Position numbers and translations under genes: made by a program
Part shown: positions 12,161-25,816 of the stretch, in pieces
Layout: each line of letters starts with the position of its first letter
Numbering within the stretch: position 1 is the stretch's first letter
DNA from: Anarhynchus alexandrinus
Taxonomy: Eukaryota; Chordata; Aves; Charadriiformes; Charadriidae
Assembly (NCBI GenBank): GCA_008711295.1
Contig: VUYV01000011.1
Span: 4,765,849-4,829,848, forward strand
Length of the DNA stretch: 64,000 nucleotides
Reading direction: 5' to 3'
The notes under the pieces: generated by a model
What the model was told of the DNA's origin: nothing
What the model saw: the letters and a program-made list of their open reading frames with translations, nothing else
The model's database searches: none

Positions 12161-15100
12161 CCCAGCATACGCTACCAAGGCCAGGCTCTGCATGTGGTAC
12201 GGCTCCTCCTCACGCATCTGCTGCGAGAAATTCCATCGCTACCCAGCCCAAGCTGCTGGGCAATATCAGCGCCTTTCTGCATCAACTACTCCAATATGCC
12301 TCCGCTATTCTTCCATCTCTCAAAACCCATCTTGTCCCTGGGGCATACTTCTAGGCAACTGGCCTCCTGGGCTACTGAGTAACAGCTGGAATTTCACTTT
12401 GCAAAGCTGCCACTCCACAGGCATTTGTTCCTGGAGACAACAGGGGACCAGAGCTTTTAAGCACAGTCTCCCCCTTATGGACAATAGAACAGCGGCTTTG
12501 CCATCATTAGTTCTCACACCAGCATGTAACAGCTGAGCCTTGGCAAGGTTTTATTTTTACACCGTGATTGCCTTGATTATTGGGATATCAGCCAGTACCT
12601 TTGGGGAGGGGGAAGGGAGCAGTTGAGGTGCTTGAAAAAGATTTGTGATGTGCTCTACTGAGATCTTCATATCGATGATGAAAAAAAAGAAGAAAAGAAA
12701 ATACAACCCTCGTGTTTGGTATTCATGAAGCACTAGCATCTTCAACGCATTTGTAAAGCAAGGAAATAGTGAAGTGTCAACCAAAGGACAAAACACTGCA
12801 GTTCCCCAACCAACCTTTGATAGTCCATACACTTACGTATTTCGACACCGCAAAGTCCCTCAGTGGGGCTGGCTGCCATTTGTCATACAAATTTCAGAGC
12901 TTTTTTGGGACACAGTTCTCTAGGGACAGAGAGATGTCTGGAGAGATGTCACTTTAGCAACGTTGCCTCCTCTGACAGATGCACAGTTCAGCAGTCAACT
13001 GGCAAGAGGAGGCTCGTCACAAGGGAACTGGACAAGGGAAGGATGCTGAACACACAGAGGTTGAAACAATGGCTCAGGAATGAAAAAACTGGCTTCCAGT
13101 GCCTTGTCTTGAGGTTAATGCTTAGTGCTCTAAGGCAGCCCACAAGTGATCTCTGCATTTTTTATTCCTCAATGTCCCAGTGAGAGTCATTTACACACTA
13201 GCCGTGCCAGTGCTCTCAGAAAAAACACCCACACACTTCTCATCACTTTATGCAACTCTTCAGAGAGCAAGCTACCTAAACACCATGATGCCAGAAGCCA
13301 TGTCGAGACATGCGAATGAACCTGTATTTTCCTCAGGATGAACAACCTAGGACACTTGCATTTATATATTTATGCATTTATTGAATAATTCTTGCATTTG
13401 TTTATTTACTTGGGAAGAAGGGAATGATTGCACAAAAAATAAAAAGTGTTCTACCCTGATTTAGGAACCGAAGTGCCGACGAATCATTTATTTGTATCAG
13501 CTGTATTAATCACGTTATTAGACAGTAAAAGTGGGTCCCACTGTAACAGGTATTGTGCAAATAGAGTGGTCGGAAGCCTCTGTCCCAGACAGCTAATCTC
13601 TGATCTCAAATGTAAGAGAAGAGGGAAAGCTCAGAAAAGTGCAGTGGCAACAGAAAATACAACAGTGCTGTTACTTACTGAGTGTCGTGAAAGACTTCAG
13701 TTAGAGATAAACCAAGGAGAGGAAAAGCATAGAAAAAGAATACTGAAGGAAGAAGTACAGAGATGGGAGAAAGGAGACAGAAAGGCAGATAGGATCAAGA
13801 AAAACAGAGGTGAGAAGACTGCAGGACAGAGATGATCAGAGCAACGGCAACTGATCCCAGGGCAGTCTGTCCTCTGCAAACTGGAAAGCTCTGACTAGTG
13901 AAAAGTTTCTACTTTGGTTGTTCTTGAGGCTGCAACAATTGGCCAATCCTAAAATGACTGTTCCTAGCCCTTTCTCCCTCAAAAACACATGGACTGAAAG
14001 GTGAGAAGCAGGGGAATCTCCATGTGGTCTCTATTGGTTTTTTTTTCACCCCAGAATGGGGACATCCCACTGCAGCTCTCACCTTGAGCTATGGTGAGAG
14101 AAGGTGTACCTCCAGGTGAGTTGCATTTGCCCCCTCACCGTCTTCACTGCAACAGGGCTTGCTTCTGCAGTGGCTACAGTAGCTCTCCAGCCAGTAATAA
14201 CATTTTACTTTTTTTTTTTTTCTATTACGTCTTTAAAAACTGCCTAGAGTTACTCCTTGATAAACTGGAACAACCAGTGCTGCCCTTCAGAGCAACTCAG
14301 AGTAAAAGAACCTCTGAAGATGCAGTCTGCTGACAGGAAAGGGCTTCTGTGAAAACTGATATGGCATGCATGGAAAGAAAAGATTTAATTGATTCCTCAA
14401 TTTAATTTGCCACTAGTTGTAACATCATGTGCGAGAAGTGAAACGGACCAGCAATGCTAAGCTACCGGTCCCTTAATTCCTAGCATCTTCCAGCCCACGT
14501 GCACCCACCGTGGCAAGAAACACTACCCTGCCCACCTTAACCTGCTCTGGGTCCAAGGTGCACGGAGAGCAAAATCGCTATGCTCAGGCAGGCAGCACTT
14601 CTTCAGCACGTTTTCTCTGACCTCCAAACTCTCCCCATCAAGCTATTGCAGATGAGCTGTCTAATACCCACTCCTGCTTGACAGCAGCTACATTTCCAGA
14701 GTCCCTTAAGACAACACTGTCCTCTTGTCCTGAGCAGTGAAATTAAGCACTCTGGAGGTGCTGAAAGTAGGCTAAGGGAAGAACAGAAAGGTTGCAGAGC
14801 TTATTATAGAGATGGGAATGCTGAGCCATCGTTCACTGCCTGAGCCTGGTCTTTGCACCTACTTTGCAGGTCCAGTATGCATAAATATTCTTTGTATACT
14901 CAAGCATTTCTTGTAAAATAAAAGCAGCACTGCAAGCTCACTTCTTCCTACATGCTGTTACAGTGGAACAGAGAAGCAGTAACACCTGGCTGGTATTTAC
15001 CCCTTCGCAGGAAATCAAGGATGACTTTATACCCACTACACACATTCATCCTCTCAACTGAGTGCTCATGCCAGCACAGCGCACTGGGCAGCAGCGAGTG

Positions 15101-15390
15101 CATCTCTGTCTTCATCGAGTAAAGCCAAATGCATGGCAAAGGCAGTCAGTTCACTTTCCCTCTGCAATAAAAACTGACAGTATCTGAGATGGACAAATAC
15201 TCCAGCATGCACGAAGTTTGTAGTACCATGATGAAGGCTAGAAACAGGCAGAAGCAGGAAAGGGCATAGTTGTCTTTTATCACATTCCACTTTATAAAGC
15301 TGTTTTAGTAGTAAAAGGGTTATTGTTCAGGAACAGGAATCAATAAGTGACCAGTTTCTCTCCAATTTGCTACAACAGTTCCCTCTCACA

Positions 15391-15500
15391 TGCCTTAGCG
15401 TCTCCCTTTATAAAATGGGAATAAGAACAATCACCTCCACTAAGTGTTTTAAACCAACAAGGTGAAAAGAGCTCAGAGTGGTTTACTATGTGATATGTTG
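15391..15500 (+). repeat. MIR-like SINE remnant, core and 3' part
   Basis: The stretch tgccttagcgtctccctttataaaatgggaataa, followed by caatcacctcc, matches the MIR core TGCCTCAGTTTCCCCATCTGTAAAATGGGGATAATAATACCTACCTC with modest divergence. The tRNA-related head is not clear upstream. Confidence 0.6.
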
Positions 15501-17745
15501 GAAACTGCTCAAGCACAAGGCAGCAAGTAAGTTACACATAATTCAGAGACCAAAATGAACACAAACCACCTATCCTCTTGCCCCATTCATGCCATCACAA
15601 TCGTGGTTGCTGGAGACCTGTGCAAAACTCCCAGCCACAAGCCAACCTTCCTGCAGCAAGCCGTGTCTCAGCAAGCTGCTGTTTGGGGCAAGGATCCTGC
15701 TGGCATTGCTCTCTTACACACTGCCAGCACTCAAGACAATAAAAACCCATCTGTTCAGTGCCTGCAACAATTAGATTGAGTTACTCCATATGTACAGCCC
15801 CACCTGGCAGGAGGTGAGAGGGTTTAGATTATTTTAACACATGTTCACGAGGCTTTGCCATAAAGTATGCATACGTGCCATACCTAAGCTGTGTGCATCA
15901 ATTAAAAGCAAGCGAACCCCCTGGAATGGTGCGCTCAGTTCTTCCTTCTACTGTGGTTTAACTCCAGTCTGTTAAATTTGTTCTGCTCCTACATTTTAAT
16001 GAGTACTGACATTAAGCTGAAAGTCCACAAGTCACAGGGGGAGGCATCTTCCAGAGACAATAATAAACTGCAGGGGAGAATCCAAGACAAAAGGATATTT
16101 TAGTCAAAAGCACTTGCTTTACAGCTCACCGAAAATATCCGAGTCAGCACTGCTGCAATTTCACAGAAGAAATAAGCCCCGCTACACCTGTTCAATTCTG
16201 CTATACTGAAACCTATTGATTGCGATGACAGGTTCCATGGTGGAGGGAGATACACGGTCTATCTATTTAATAAGGAGGGGACAAAAGAGCACACACATGC
16301 CAACTGAGCTTCTTGCAATTCTCGGCATTGTTTTACCAAGCCCCATTCTGCAAGGGCAGAAGCAGAGGATGCGCCTTCTGACTCACCATGCAGCTCCGCG
16401 GTGCATCTTTCCACTTCACTGTTTGCTGGATACTAACCTGGTATCATCATGGCTTGCAGGATATGCTGATTTTCTCATCTTACAGTGCATGTCCATACAT
16501 TTAAGCCGAGCAAACCAAATACCTCCACCCTCACACCTAAACGACTTCTATGTGGCTTCTTAACTAAGGAAGTCCTCGTGGGTGAGCAGTTAACTCTTTT
16601 GGGACAGTTGCACGACCTCACTGGAGACTAGAACTTGGGGAATTTATTCACTCTCATATTTTCATGCAGTCAGTGCCTCACTGGAAACAAGCCTAGATGC
16701 ATTTCCATTCCCTTGTCTCAATAAGCAGACATCAAAATTCTTAAGTATACATAACCAATGGCACTGTTCGTTTAACTGATATGAATGACAAAGTAGAAAA
16801 TACTGCCTAGGCATGGGAGTGAAGCACAGGGCACCAACCCAATCTGTGTTCCCGCTCTTCTTCCAATCTGTCATTGACTGTTCTACAACAAAGCTATGAC
16901 TTGATAAGGAATAGATTTGTCTCGATCCTGTAATTTACGAGAGATCAAATGACACATTTTATGGCATATTTCATTACTCTGCAACAGCTGGCTACTAGCG
17001 GTGAGAGTATGAGGAGAGTTTACTTCTACCAAAGTAAAAAGCCAACCCTCCATTACACCTCAGTTCCAGAGAGCAGCGTTAAACTATTACCTGCTCACCT
17101 CTAACTACAAAGAGAATTGGTGCTGTTTGACAGAACATAGAAACATCACAGATAGAAAGTCTGCTCCTTGGGCTTGGGCTGCTACTCACTAAAACCTGAA
17201 ACTCAGTCTGGCACGTCCAAGCTGAGAGAGCTGACCATGACACACCAGCGTATGGGACTTCAGGCACAATGTCTATGCTTCCATAGTTGTGTTACCAATT
17301 TTGCAATTTCAACCAACTTCTAAAATGAGAAGCCCACCTTAGAAGGTTTCTTAATACATGCTTTTAGAAGGTGCCTACTGCCCTAGGGCCACGGTTCTGC
17401 CTCAGTATCTGCACAGACCTGTAACAAACAATATTAATATGGAAGTATCTTTTTCAGAGTCTAAACAATCTTTTCTGCAGCACATGTTCCCCAGTCCTCT
17501 TACCTCATGTGTATTCATTTGTCCAGACAAAGTTCTTCAGATGTGCCAAACAAGCAGAAAATACAGTCCATGGACCAAACAGGCTGTGGTTCTTTTAGTA
17601 CCTAAGCACCCTTTGATGCAAACAGCATGATACTCTCTAGTAGCCAGGTGTTTTACAGCAATGGAATGTGTCATAAAACAGTCTCAACACCAAATACAGC
17701 CCTTCAGCTACAACTACTTTTAACTCGCTGGTGTACAAGGCAACC

Positions 17746-17775
17746 TGCTCTCCAAAACACTGCTCTCCAAAACAA
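17746..17775. repeat. 15-bp tandem duplication
   Basis: Two copies of tgctctccaaaacac, the second with one change at its last base. Intronic. Confidence 0.85.
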
Positions 17776-17832
17776 ACAACAAGGTACCAAGAAACAGCTA
17801 CTGCAGAGGGCAAGAAAAAAACAAAACAAGAA

Positions 17833-17844
17833 GGGGGGGGGGGG
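17833..17844. repeat. G12 homopolymer
   Basis: A run of twelve G follows an A-rich stretch. The length is prone to sequencing and slippage error. Confidence 0.9.
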
Positions 17845-20800
17845 CAAGCATTTGACAGCAGATTACCAGACAGGTTTGCAGAGCCGCTCTCTCTGGTTAG
17901 GACCTGAAGTAAAGAACTTTTGGCAAATATTTATTCTCTGCAAGCACTGTAAGTGGGTCAGCCTCTACCCATTACTTCGTAATTCACGTTACAGACTGCC
18001 ATCCAAACCTCTTGAGACAGAAGACATTGCAAAACCTCAAACAGGATCAAAACCCAAAATATTTTAAATTACTTTTATGCCCATTAGTATCTTAATTAGT
18101 ATTTTATCATAAGATGTTTAACTTGAAGGAAAGCAGAAAGCCTAGCTTATTGGATGCTGCATTTAGTGCAGAATGCCATATGGACTGCACACACCAGCTT
18201 CCAAACATACCACGCAAAGAGTGAAATTCAAAAAGTTTCTAAACCATCCCACTGGGACCTTTTAAAGCTCTCTGAGAAAGGCAATGAGTATGGCTGCTAG
18301 TCTAATTAACTTAGTGAACACTTGCCATCAACCCCATATTATCTAGAGTGGGTGGAAACAACTCATTACCCCATTTTGTCAGGTGTGAGCCTACAGGTAT
18401 CGCACGAGGTCCTGAACACTGTTTGCAGATGGTGGCAGCAGACAAGAAACCTCTCCCTTTAGGTCACGTAACACAACCTCATCCTACCGACTCACAGTAA
18501 AACATGTGCCTGTGACAAAAGTCCCAGAGGGAAAGGAAGGCACTGAAGCATCAGCATTTGTCTGCATTGAGCGAGTAAAGGGTTAGAACAATACAATCTA
18601 GTAGCTGGGTATTAAATGACACTAAAAGAGAGGGGGGAAGGAACATTGCCTAAGCAAGAATGAGCTACAGTCAAACCTACTTCGCAAAGGAAATGAAGTT
18701 GAGTCCCACAATGATATTTAATTAACTTAATTACACCGTGTCAGCTGTGGCTGTACCTGCACAGCCATGTAAATCTGAAGGAGTTCACAATCTTAACCTT
18801 TCAGACACTACCAGCTACCATCCCCACTGAAACCCATTATTTACAGTCCAATCCTCTGAAAATACAGGATATTGCAAACCTCACAATATTTTCTCATCAG
18901 ACAGGTGCAAATGAGAATCACATTTGTTGAGAAATGCCTGATGGAAGCAACTAAAGCAATGCCTTGCCTTCCAAAATCCAGGACCAAAATTAAAGCATGG
19001 ACTCTGATGACACCCCCCCTACCTTGAGTGAATAGCATGTCCTCAATAAAGATGTCACCACACATCATTTGGGACAAGGTGAAGTTGGTTTCCAATAGCA
19101 AGGAAAGCTGTAGAGCCAAACAGCATTACAACTGAATGAATGGTACTCTTGTTATGATATTTATTTCATGTCTGAAAGGCTGGAGGATCTGTAGCTGATA
19201 AGATCCTGTTCTCCTGAGACAGGGTGCCTGGTTTATGGACCAGTGGAGAGCTTCAGGTCATCTTCGATATCTAACTCCTTTGCTGTATTTCATATGTGCA
19301 CATCTTCTTTCCTATTTAATTCCCTTAACCAGACCTGCCTCCCTCCATCCCCATATCCGCAGATCTCACAAATATCTACTCTCTGTTGAGACCTCTGCTC
19401 TCAATATCTAAGGGGTGATGATCAGAAGCAAGTGATTTACTGGAGCTGAACAAGTTACCAGCTGAGTTACTGACAACAGGCGGGTATTAAATCCATCGTG
19501 ACTGCAGAGTAAAATGCCATACTTTAACCTGTGCACATACACTCATAGTTCATCAGACAACAGTGAAAACAAAAGCAGAACTGTGGGGCCAAGTCACCAC
19601 AGCCCACCTGACAAGTGCTAACTTTTAAAGTCACCTGCCTAGACCAAGGGTTTTCAGAATCACTTCAACGGTGTTGGGGTTTTTTTTGGTTTTTACTTTT
19701 ATTTTGCACATCCTTATCCTGTACCAAATTTCAGTCAGATGCTGACAAAACCCATTCAGCTGAATTGGCTGTTGAAGGACAAACCTTTGGGGACAGACTT
19801 TCCCATGTCACACAGAGGAGGAGAAAATTATTTTCTTTGCAAACACCCACACTCCTCTCTCACCCCCCATCATACCTGACATATATACCTGTGCTCACCT
19901 ATCCCTCAAAGCTTTGGTTTTGTAATTTATACCTACATTTATTTTTTCTGCTCTGTTCTTTGTATGGTTGTCACTGAAGGCAAGGCCAGTGAAGTGCATT
20001 TTCTATTTCAAAAGCGAAGTATGGTTCTCCAATCTAAGAAACAGTGGAGCACCAAACATTTCCAAGTTAATTGCTGATGTTTTCCTAACAGTCAAAGAAA
20101 AAACCCAACTACTACAGCATTCTGTTACCAATGTCTTTTACGCTTTATAAGTTTTGAAGGGTTTTTCAAGGCTCTTACAAAACCATAATGCAAAAAAAAG
20201 CCACATGTTTTTTAATCAGTTACATGTGATATAAAACAGGTGACAGAGGATCTGTAAGCAGGAAGGAGGCCTGGACTTTTCTCTGTGAAAAGAGCACTAA
20301 AGGTTTGCCTCCGTGTTTTCCTTATAATAGTTAATACACAACTACACACTGGAGAGGTACAGCGGTTCCGACAGGGCAGTAACTTTGGATAGTTCAAGCT
20401 AGTTTCTTTGCAAAGCTTAAGCTGCACAATTCTTAAACCTCCAATTAAACCTTCTGCACCTTGGGCCAACCTCTGAGTTGTGCGACCCAGACAAAGCATC
20501 CATGTAATTCAGTTGTCGCTGACAAGGTTTGTAGACACTCAGCAGATGGTGAAGACCACACAACTTCCCAAGTTCAGCAACCAAAACTGGGGCCACATTA
20601 AAAAATGTTACCCATAATCAAATGAAAAGGCAGGAAAAAACCAAACAAACTTGATGTAGAGATCCAAATGTACTCTTCCTATTTGCAAAATAACCAAAAT
20701 AAAAATACCAAAAAGGAAGTCACCACACCTGGTTGCATTAATTCCTATAAACTCTATGTAATTCAGAATTGCTCTAGCGAACACCAAAACATTCCAAGCA

Positions 20801-23800
20801 TTAAAAGGCCGTTGACATCTTGAATTCTCATTTTACTATTACATTTGCATTGGCAAAAATGCAGTGCTGACTACTTGTATTAAGATATTTGATTTTTCCT
20901 TAGTTCCTTTCAGCTCTTCCATTCAAAGACTGAAGGCAACACTTCTTTCCTGGCCCGCTCGCCGCAGCAGGCTGATTCCCATTCTTGCCTCACCTCACCG
21001 CTCTTCTGCCTGCAGGCAAGGGGCCAGCAGCTTCTCCCCGGTGTTGCGTGTGTTAACAGTATCATCTCAGCACTACAAATGTTTGAGATAACAGTGCTGC
21101 CATACACTATGACTGGAAAGCTGCTCAATTTAAGCATTTTGGGAAATAGGGAGGAACAGGCATATCTTATGAAAAAGGCATTCAGCGCGTATACAGGTCA
21201 CTATTTCAAAGTTTTACACTGCCAATAATTCCTGCACGTTTCTGCGAGTGATACTGCAGATTCCCCCCTGTTTAAAGAGGAAAAAAGTTTGCATGGCTTC
21301 TATTACCTTGGCTAGCATTTATTCTGAGCTTATGCATAATTACTTACGATTGATAGGCACACACTTAGAAATTTCTGACAATTTAATCCAGATCAAACAC
21401 TGCTCTAGCCTAACTGAGAAAGCATTTAATGCCAGGTAAGATGCTGTAAAAATCTTCCTCCAAAACCGCTAGTCAAACTTGCAGCACAAAACCCGTTAGT
21501 GCAACACAAAGCAATCAGGCTGCTTATTGTTCACCTACTAAACCCCGTTCTCCCTTCACCCACACTGCACTTGCTGAAGTCATCATTTTCCTGATTATAT
21601 TTAAAAAGCATTCTTCGCCACCAGCTCTCCAGTGCTGCATCAGTTAGCTTGCACGGCAAAATTTCCTTGTCTCTGTCAAGACTCCTAAAGGAATTAAACT
21701 ATGCAAGTCATTAGAGAACTTTGATTATTATATTAAATAACAGGTCAGATGATTACAGAACCCATTTAGTATCAAAGGGATTAATTGCTGCTTTAACAGC
21801 CAACATGTGCTAGCTGAGCAACACAGCAAAAGTGATATGGGCTGTGGCATTTGATGCTAATGAGCATTGACTCTTATCAGTTTGATAGAGCCAAGGCTTG
21901 GCAACACACTTACTATATGAAAAAGAGAAAACCGCATAAATCTCTCACTGGAAAAAAAAAACAGCACCACACAAAAAGCAAAAAAGGGAAAAAAAAAAAA
22001 AAGAAACCCAAATGCTATCTAAAGGGCAGAATTATATTTGGCTTCACAGACAAGCCACATTGTGATACTCAACAAGACGATCAAAATTAGAACTGAGTCA
22101 AAGATTGCTTTTTTTATAAAGGATTTCAAATTTAGAAGTGTGGCTTTGTTTCAAATTCCAAGTGAAACTATATGATCTTTAACCTCTCCATTAAAATTTC
22201 ATATTTATCCTTAATTTGCATTGATCAAAAACTTTGTTTGGACAAAATTCAAGATTTCAGTTCAACTTTGAAATACAAGAGTTAGGAGAAAAATCGTGAC
22301 AAAATAAATTTTCATGTTGAAAGCATCCAACTATTAAAAAAATTGAGGTGAGGATATTTCAGAACAAGAATTGGCAAATATTGAAAAGTGTTTTGATTTC
22401 AGCCTTCCACAGGGAAAATGGTTACATCCAAGTTCTTTCCAAGCTCTCTCTAAAATAAACCCACTGGCTCCAGCACAGAGTATTTCGGTGCACAGCACAC
22501 GTACACACACAGCAGACTCACTGTGCACTCAGGACTAACTCCTCCTCTCCCCTTTCTATCAGGGCTCCTCTTGCCATGGAAAGGAAGCTCCGCTCAAGAT
22601 CTATGCATCTCTAAGCCTTCAGATGCTGCATCTCTGCATTTGGAGGAGACGTACGACTGCTCTGTACAAAAAGTCACTGCAAGATAAATGTGGCCACAGG
22701 CCCCGGGCAGGAGGCCAGAGGTGGTGACAGCAGGACCAAGTTTGGGGCGTATTATCCTAAGCTGGCACGCCTGTTCGCTGCTCAGCCTCTTCGCCATTCT
22801 GCCTTAATGGGAGCCAATATACTTTCCCTGACCTTTACTTCCCACAGTTCTCAGAAAGTCTGAAAAATTAATATTCAGGCGACTTCTAAGGCTTCATTCT
22901 GCATAGTGATGAACAGGGAGAGCCAGCAGAGAAACAAAGAACCTCTCGCCTCAAACGCAAGTGGCACAGGAGAACAGGAGTAAACACAGCGCTTGACCTC
23001 CTGAATAGCCATGGCAAACCTGAGTGTCAACAAACCTTAATGACTTACTGCCCCAAAACACCTCCGCCATTATTCAACAGGCAGAATTAAGAGGCGACAG
23101 GAAAAGAGCAAAGACCCAACCCGTAGCCCCTATAGATTCTCTGCAGTTTTATGTTGGGGCAGCTAATGAAAGCTCCAAAACAGGCTGTGCCGGGCTTTTT
23201 TAGATCTTCCCTCAAACCAGCTTCCTCTTTCCTTAAATGGTTTTCAACATATCATCAACCATACCATCACTTTTAAGTGTTTTTAGCCATTTCAGGGAAG
23301 CCGCAGTCAGACAGTTAGCTGCTGAAGCTCACGTTGTCGTCCCGGATTCACCACAGCCCACTCAACCAGGGCAGAGCTCGGCTCCGTTTACTTTCTCCTG
23401 ACGGTGGGCATCATTAAGATGCAGTTCCTGCCCTACCTTTACACGTCGAGCGTTGCTATAGGAAGTGCCAGTCGTGTTCAAATTGCAGAGCGCCTGCACG
23501 CATGGAGACAGACACCTCCTCAGAGTGCTGAGCTGCAGACCCTGCAGCTGATAAGCAGGACCTCTTGTGTCAAAGGATGTGTTGACATCCTGACCTAAAG
23601 ACTCAAGCATCCTCAAGATCACAGTGTTTAAGAACACCAACACTACAATAACACTTATTTACTCTCTATGTATGCACTTTTGAAAAAGAGAGAGACTTTG
23701 CTGAAATAAACAGCATATTTAACCCTTCTCTGTCTTTGAGGCCAATTCCCAGCATGGATTTACTGCTCCTGTCCACTAATTCCACAACTAAACGTGGAAG

Positions 23801-25522
23801 GCTCTGCAAAATTCATTCAGTAAAAACTTATTTTTTAAAGTAAGAAATAGACTTAAAAAATAAGACACTCTGAAGTCTCTGAAGCACTCTCGCTTTCTTT
23901 TGTTATTACAACTTAGTATAAAACTTGTGCCATTCTAAAACACAATGGGCAAAATCCCTACTCCCATATAAAAAGTGAAACATGTACGGCTGAAAATATA
24001 AATTAAAAGCGTGACATTTTTACCAGGAGGTTAAGCTAGTGAGTGATTTCTCTATACCTCCTTGCAGCAGAGCTCCTCCATCCTGGCCCATACTCACTGA
24101 GCGCAGCCATCACGGTGACTGCAAACTGCAGAAAACTGAAGAGCTTGCAGCCCACCGACATATTCTTGAATCTCACCTCTGTGCTGTGGTCTTAAGAGCA
24201 ACAACTCCTCAAAGTAAGTGTCAGGACAGCCCTTTTGTTTAATTGCTGCATGTATAAATTTCAGTAGGTCTAAGGCTGATGTACAGGAGAATTTTCTCAA
24301 TACAAAAATACAAGCCCGAAGCACAGGAATCCAGAGTGAATTTGTTAAATTTTAAATGCAAAATTATATTTTTGATCCAGTCTTTAACTGATTCATGAAA
24401 CTACAAGTCAGTAGATCAGCTTATCTGAACTTCTGTATATCACAAGCTGTTGCATTTTTCAACATTATCCTTGCCCTATGTAGTCCCATGCCAGTAGCTA
24501 GCTAACACAGCAGCTTTCGCACACGTATCCTGTTCAGGCACGAAGAGGGCAAGAAAACCTATCCCTTCTGTTGTTTCCTACGATGGTTAGTTACCTATTA
24601 AAAAATGGGTACCTAAATTGCAGTTTCAATTTGATTTCAGTGTCTGGCCTTATTTTCCTTTTCTGTTTTGGCATTTTGTCTTCTCAAAAATGCTCAAACA
24701 CTCTAAAGAGCATACCTCAGGTTTTGTTTTAAAGAGCTTAAGATACTGAAATCTTGAAAGCATTTTTACCAGCCTCTCATAACTGAGGCTTCTCTGCCCT
24801 TTCTCCAATTTTTCAATATACTTTTTGAAACAGACACCAGGCAAAATTGCAAAATATATGTGATCGTAAAATCACTTTCCTGCTCCTGCAAATATTTCAA
24901 GGGTCAAATAAACCTTTTTAGCTGAACATTTCACAAGACACCTAGAGTAAAGCTGCCAGTCAATGCTTCTTGAGTCACTGCTTTTCAACATACAGCCCCC
25001 TTTTGCAGGTCGGCACCTGCTTTTTCATGAACTGCACTGCCTGACAGGTTAAAAAGCAATTCAGATCACACTGCCTCATCTACTTCATGATTTAACCTTC
25101 TGCCAGGCTTCCAGTAACTTGCAAAATTTCTCAGAAATTCTTATGTCCTTTCTGATCACTGAAAAACTTACCACGTAGCGCTATTTTCATACTTGTCACC
25201 TGAGGAAGTGCACCCTTGACATCCTTGCCTTCTGGGGATGCTCCACAACAAGTGTTTTGTCACATCACTTATTCTTGGAATCTGCAGCATTGTTATTGAT
25301 GCACGCTGCCAGCTCCAAAAGAAACACTAGGAGTGTCACATGCCCATAGAACTTCAGTAATCTCTGCTATAAAACTAACATACAAAGGTTCTTAAATACA
25401 TCTTCTCTCTACTGTCACAAGTTTCCCGGTTGTGCAGATAAGTTATAACGTATGTATGTCATCCAACATTACTTGGAGAATCAATGGGAAAAATTTAAAG
25501 CCAAGGCTGACCAGCAGCAATC

Positions 25523-25816
25523 TCAGTGTCTGAAGTCTCCCCCTGCGCTGACGTTCAAGAGGTCTCTAAGTTCCTCTGGGCACCTGGAGTTCCTTTGATA
25601 ATGAATGCTGACATACGACCCCAAATTCCTAAAAACTCTCAGCCAATGGGCAACCTGGTTTGTCTGCTTTAGCCAAGACAAAGTGCTTGATGCTAAACAA
25701 TTTGAAGCAGAACGAGCGAGTTCTGAAATTGTCTCATAGCTGTCGTCTGCAATGTGCTGTTTGATCACATCAGCAGTTTTGGGGCCATCAAGTGCAAAAA
25801 AGTGACAGGAAGACAA
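25523..25816 (-). mobile_element. possible mariner-type transposase remnant
   Basis: A 97-codon minus-strand frame reads IKQHIADDSYETISELARSA, then SSTLSWLKQTNQV, and later EELRDLLNVSAGGDF. The spacing of I..AD...T..ELA......ST...LKQ..V..W resembles the second helix-turn-helix of mariner/Tc1 transposases, and ELL....GDF resembles the segment just before the first catalytic Asp region. A downstream TGA and frame decay follow. No terminal inverted repeats or TA duplication were identified. It could equally be a chance frame; the call rests on residue pattern only. Confidence 0.38.

Noticed and set aside
13446..13835. 129-codon frame with a basic, Glu/Lys-rich end
   Set aside because: The charged end comes from a purine-rich stretch; no homology recognised.
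17627..18067. 146-codon plus-strand open frame
   Set aside because: It runs through a tandem duplication and a G12 tract, which explains part of its openness; no domain.
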